A stretch of 21,738 bases of DNA from Haplomitrium mnioides (Eukaryota > Marchantiophyta > Haplomitriopsida > Calobryales): assembly GCA_049999725.1 (NCBI GenBank), contig JBNGIS010010727.1:1-21738 (forward strand). The letters are read 5' to 3'. A program made the position numbers and the translations under genes. The notes beneath the pieces are model-generated. The model was given only the letters and a program-made list of their open reading frames with translations. It did no database searches and was not told the origin of the DNA. This document shows, piece after piece, positions 21,571 to 21,738 of this stretch (within the stretch, counting starts at the first letter, position 1; each line of letters begins with the position of its first letter).

Positions 21571-21738
21571 ATACTGCAAGTGACATGTTATTGGATGATT
21601 GTCTTGTTGCATACTACAAGTGATGTGTTGTTGGGCCATTGCTTGGTTGTGTACTATAAGTGATAGGTTATTGGACCATTGCTTGGTTGCGTACTACAAG
21701 TGATATGTTTTTGGACCATTGCTTGGTTGTGTACTACA

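Larger units (their letters stand above)
9474..21738 (+). repeat. 40-bp satellite array, about 306 tandem copies, continuing beyond the window
   Basis: A head-to-tail array in one orientation throughout. Each 40-bp unit starts TACTACAAGTGACGTG, passes through TTATTGGACCATTG and ends CTTGGTTGCG (about 45% GC, two CpG sites). The first recognisable unit begins around TTGGTTGCTACAAGTGA at 9474-9490. Copies differ mainly by substitutions. Net length changes were seen only near 10710 (-1), 11796-11866 (-3 in all), 12086 (-1), 12222 (+2), 13899 (-1) and 19804 (+1). No transposon or unique sequence interrupts it. Consensus + strand has one stop (TGA in AAGTGA) per unit; because 40 is not a multiple of 3 each frame meets it every 120 bp, so the 60-80-codon ORFs inside are by-products of mutated TGAs. 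Whether it is centromeric, pericentromeric or interstitial cannot be told. Confidence 0.97.

Noticed and set aside
9474-21738. CRISPR array
   Set aside because: The 40-bp units are contiguous with no unique spacers, no cas genes are present, and the context is plant nuclear DNA.
9474-21738. Telomeric repeat or CENP-B-box satellite
   Set aside because: No TTTAGGG-type repeats are present and I could not match the CENP-B box pattern (TTCG....A..CGGG) in the unit.
9474-21738. Endoplasmic-reticulum stress element (ERSE, CCAAT-N9-CCACG, or ERSE-II)
   Set aside because: CCAAT and the CACG core lie on one strand but only two bases apart, and there is no CCACG, so neither spacing nor core fits.

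Overview
The window looks like nuclear DNA of a land plant. The evidence is a plant-type trihelix (SIP1/ASIL-like) transcription factor, introns of about 60-240 nt with GT..AG borders, and the multi-exon remains of a plant-style DPH6 gene with RidA-like C-terminal domains. I cannot name the species. A bryophyte or other non-angiosperm is only an impression.

Layout: (1) 1-915 is a single-exon trihelix transcription factor on +, possibly 5'-truncated by the window edge. (2) About 916-5160 has no recognisable gene. It holds a 60-bp palindromic element (2885-2944) and a pyrimidine-rich, leader-like stretch followed by a 30-codon ORF (3833-3925). (3) About 6280-8480 on - is a decayed copy of DPH6 (diphthine--ammonia ligase). 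Its start exon with the SGGKDS P-loop and several splice sites survive. The reading frame is broken by at least three frameshifts and at least two in-frame stops, and the middle part of the ATP-binding domain was not found. Possible 3' remains reach down to about 5180. (4) 8481-9473 is featureless flank. (5) 9474-21738 (12.3 kb, running off the window) is one uninterrupted head-to-tail satellite with a 40-bp unit, about 306 copies, broken only by a 10-N assembly gap.

The satellite is the main feature. It keeps its 40-bp register almost perfectly despite many substitutions. Its most visible variation is transitions at two CpG sites per unit. It contains nested higher-order duplications: an 800-bp tandem, a block about 1.3 kb long repeated about 5.3 kb away, and a 12-unit block seen four times. 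Each unit of the main type carries a TGACGTG bZIP-like core next to an inverted CCAAT box. The many 60-80-codon ORFs inside it arise wherever the one TGA per 120 bp is mutated, and are not genes.

No operon or pathway links the pieces. The picture is a gene-poor junction between unique DNA and a satellite block, with a dying housekeeping-gene copy next to it.
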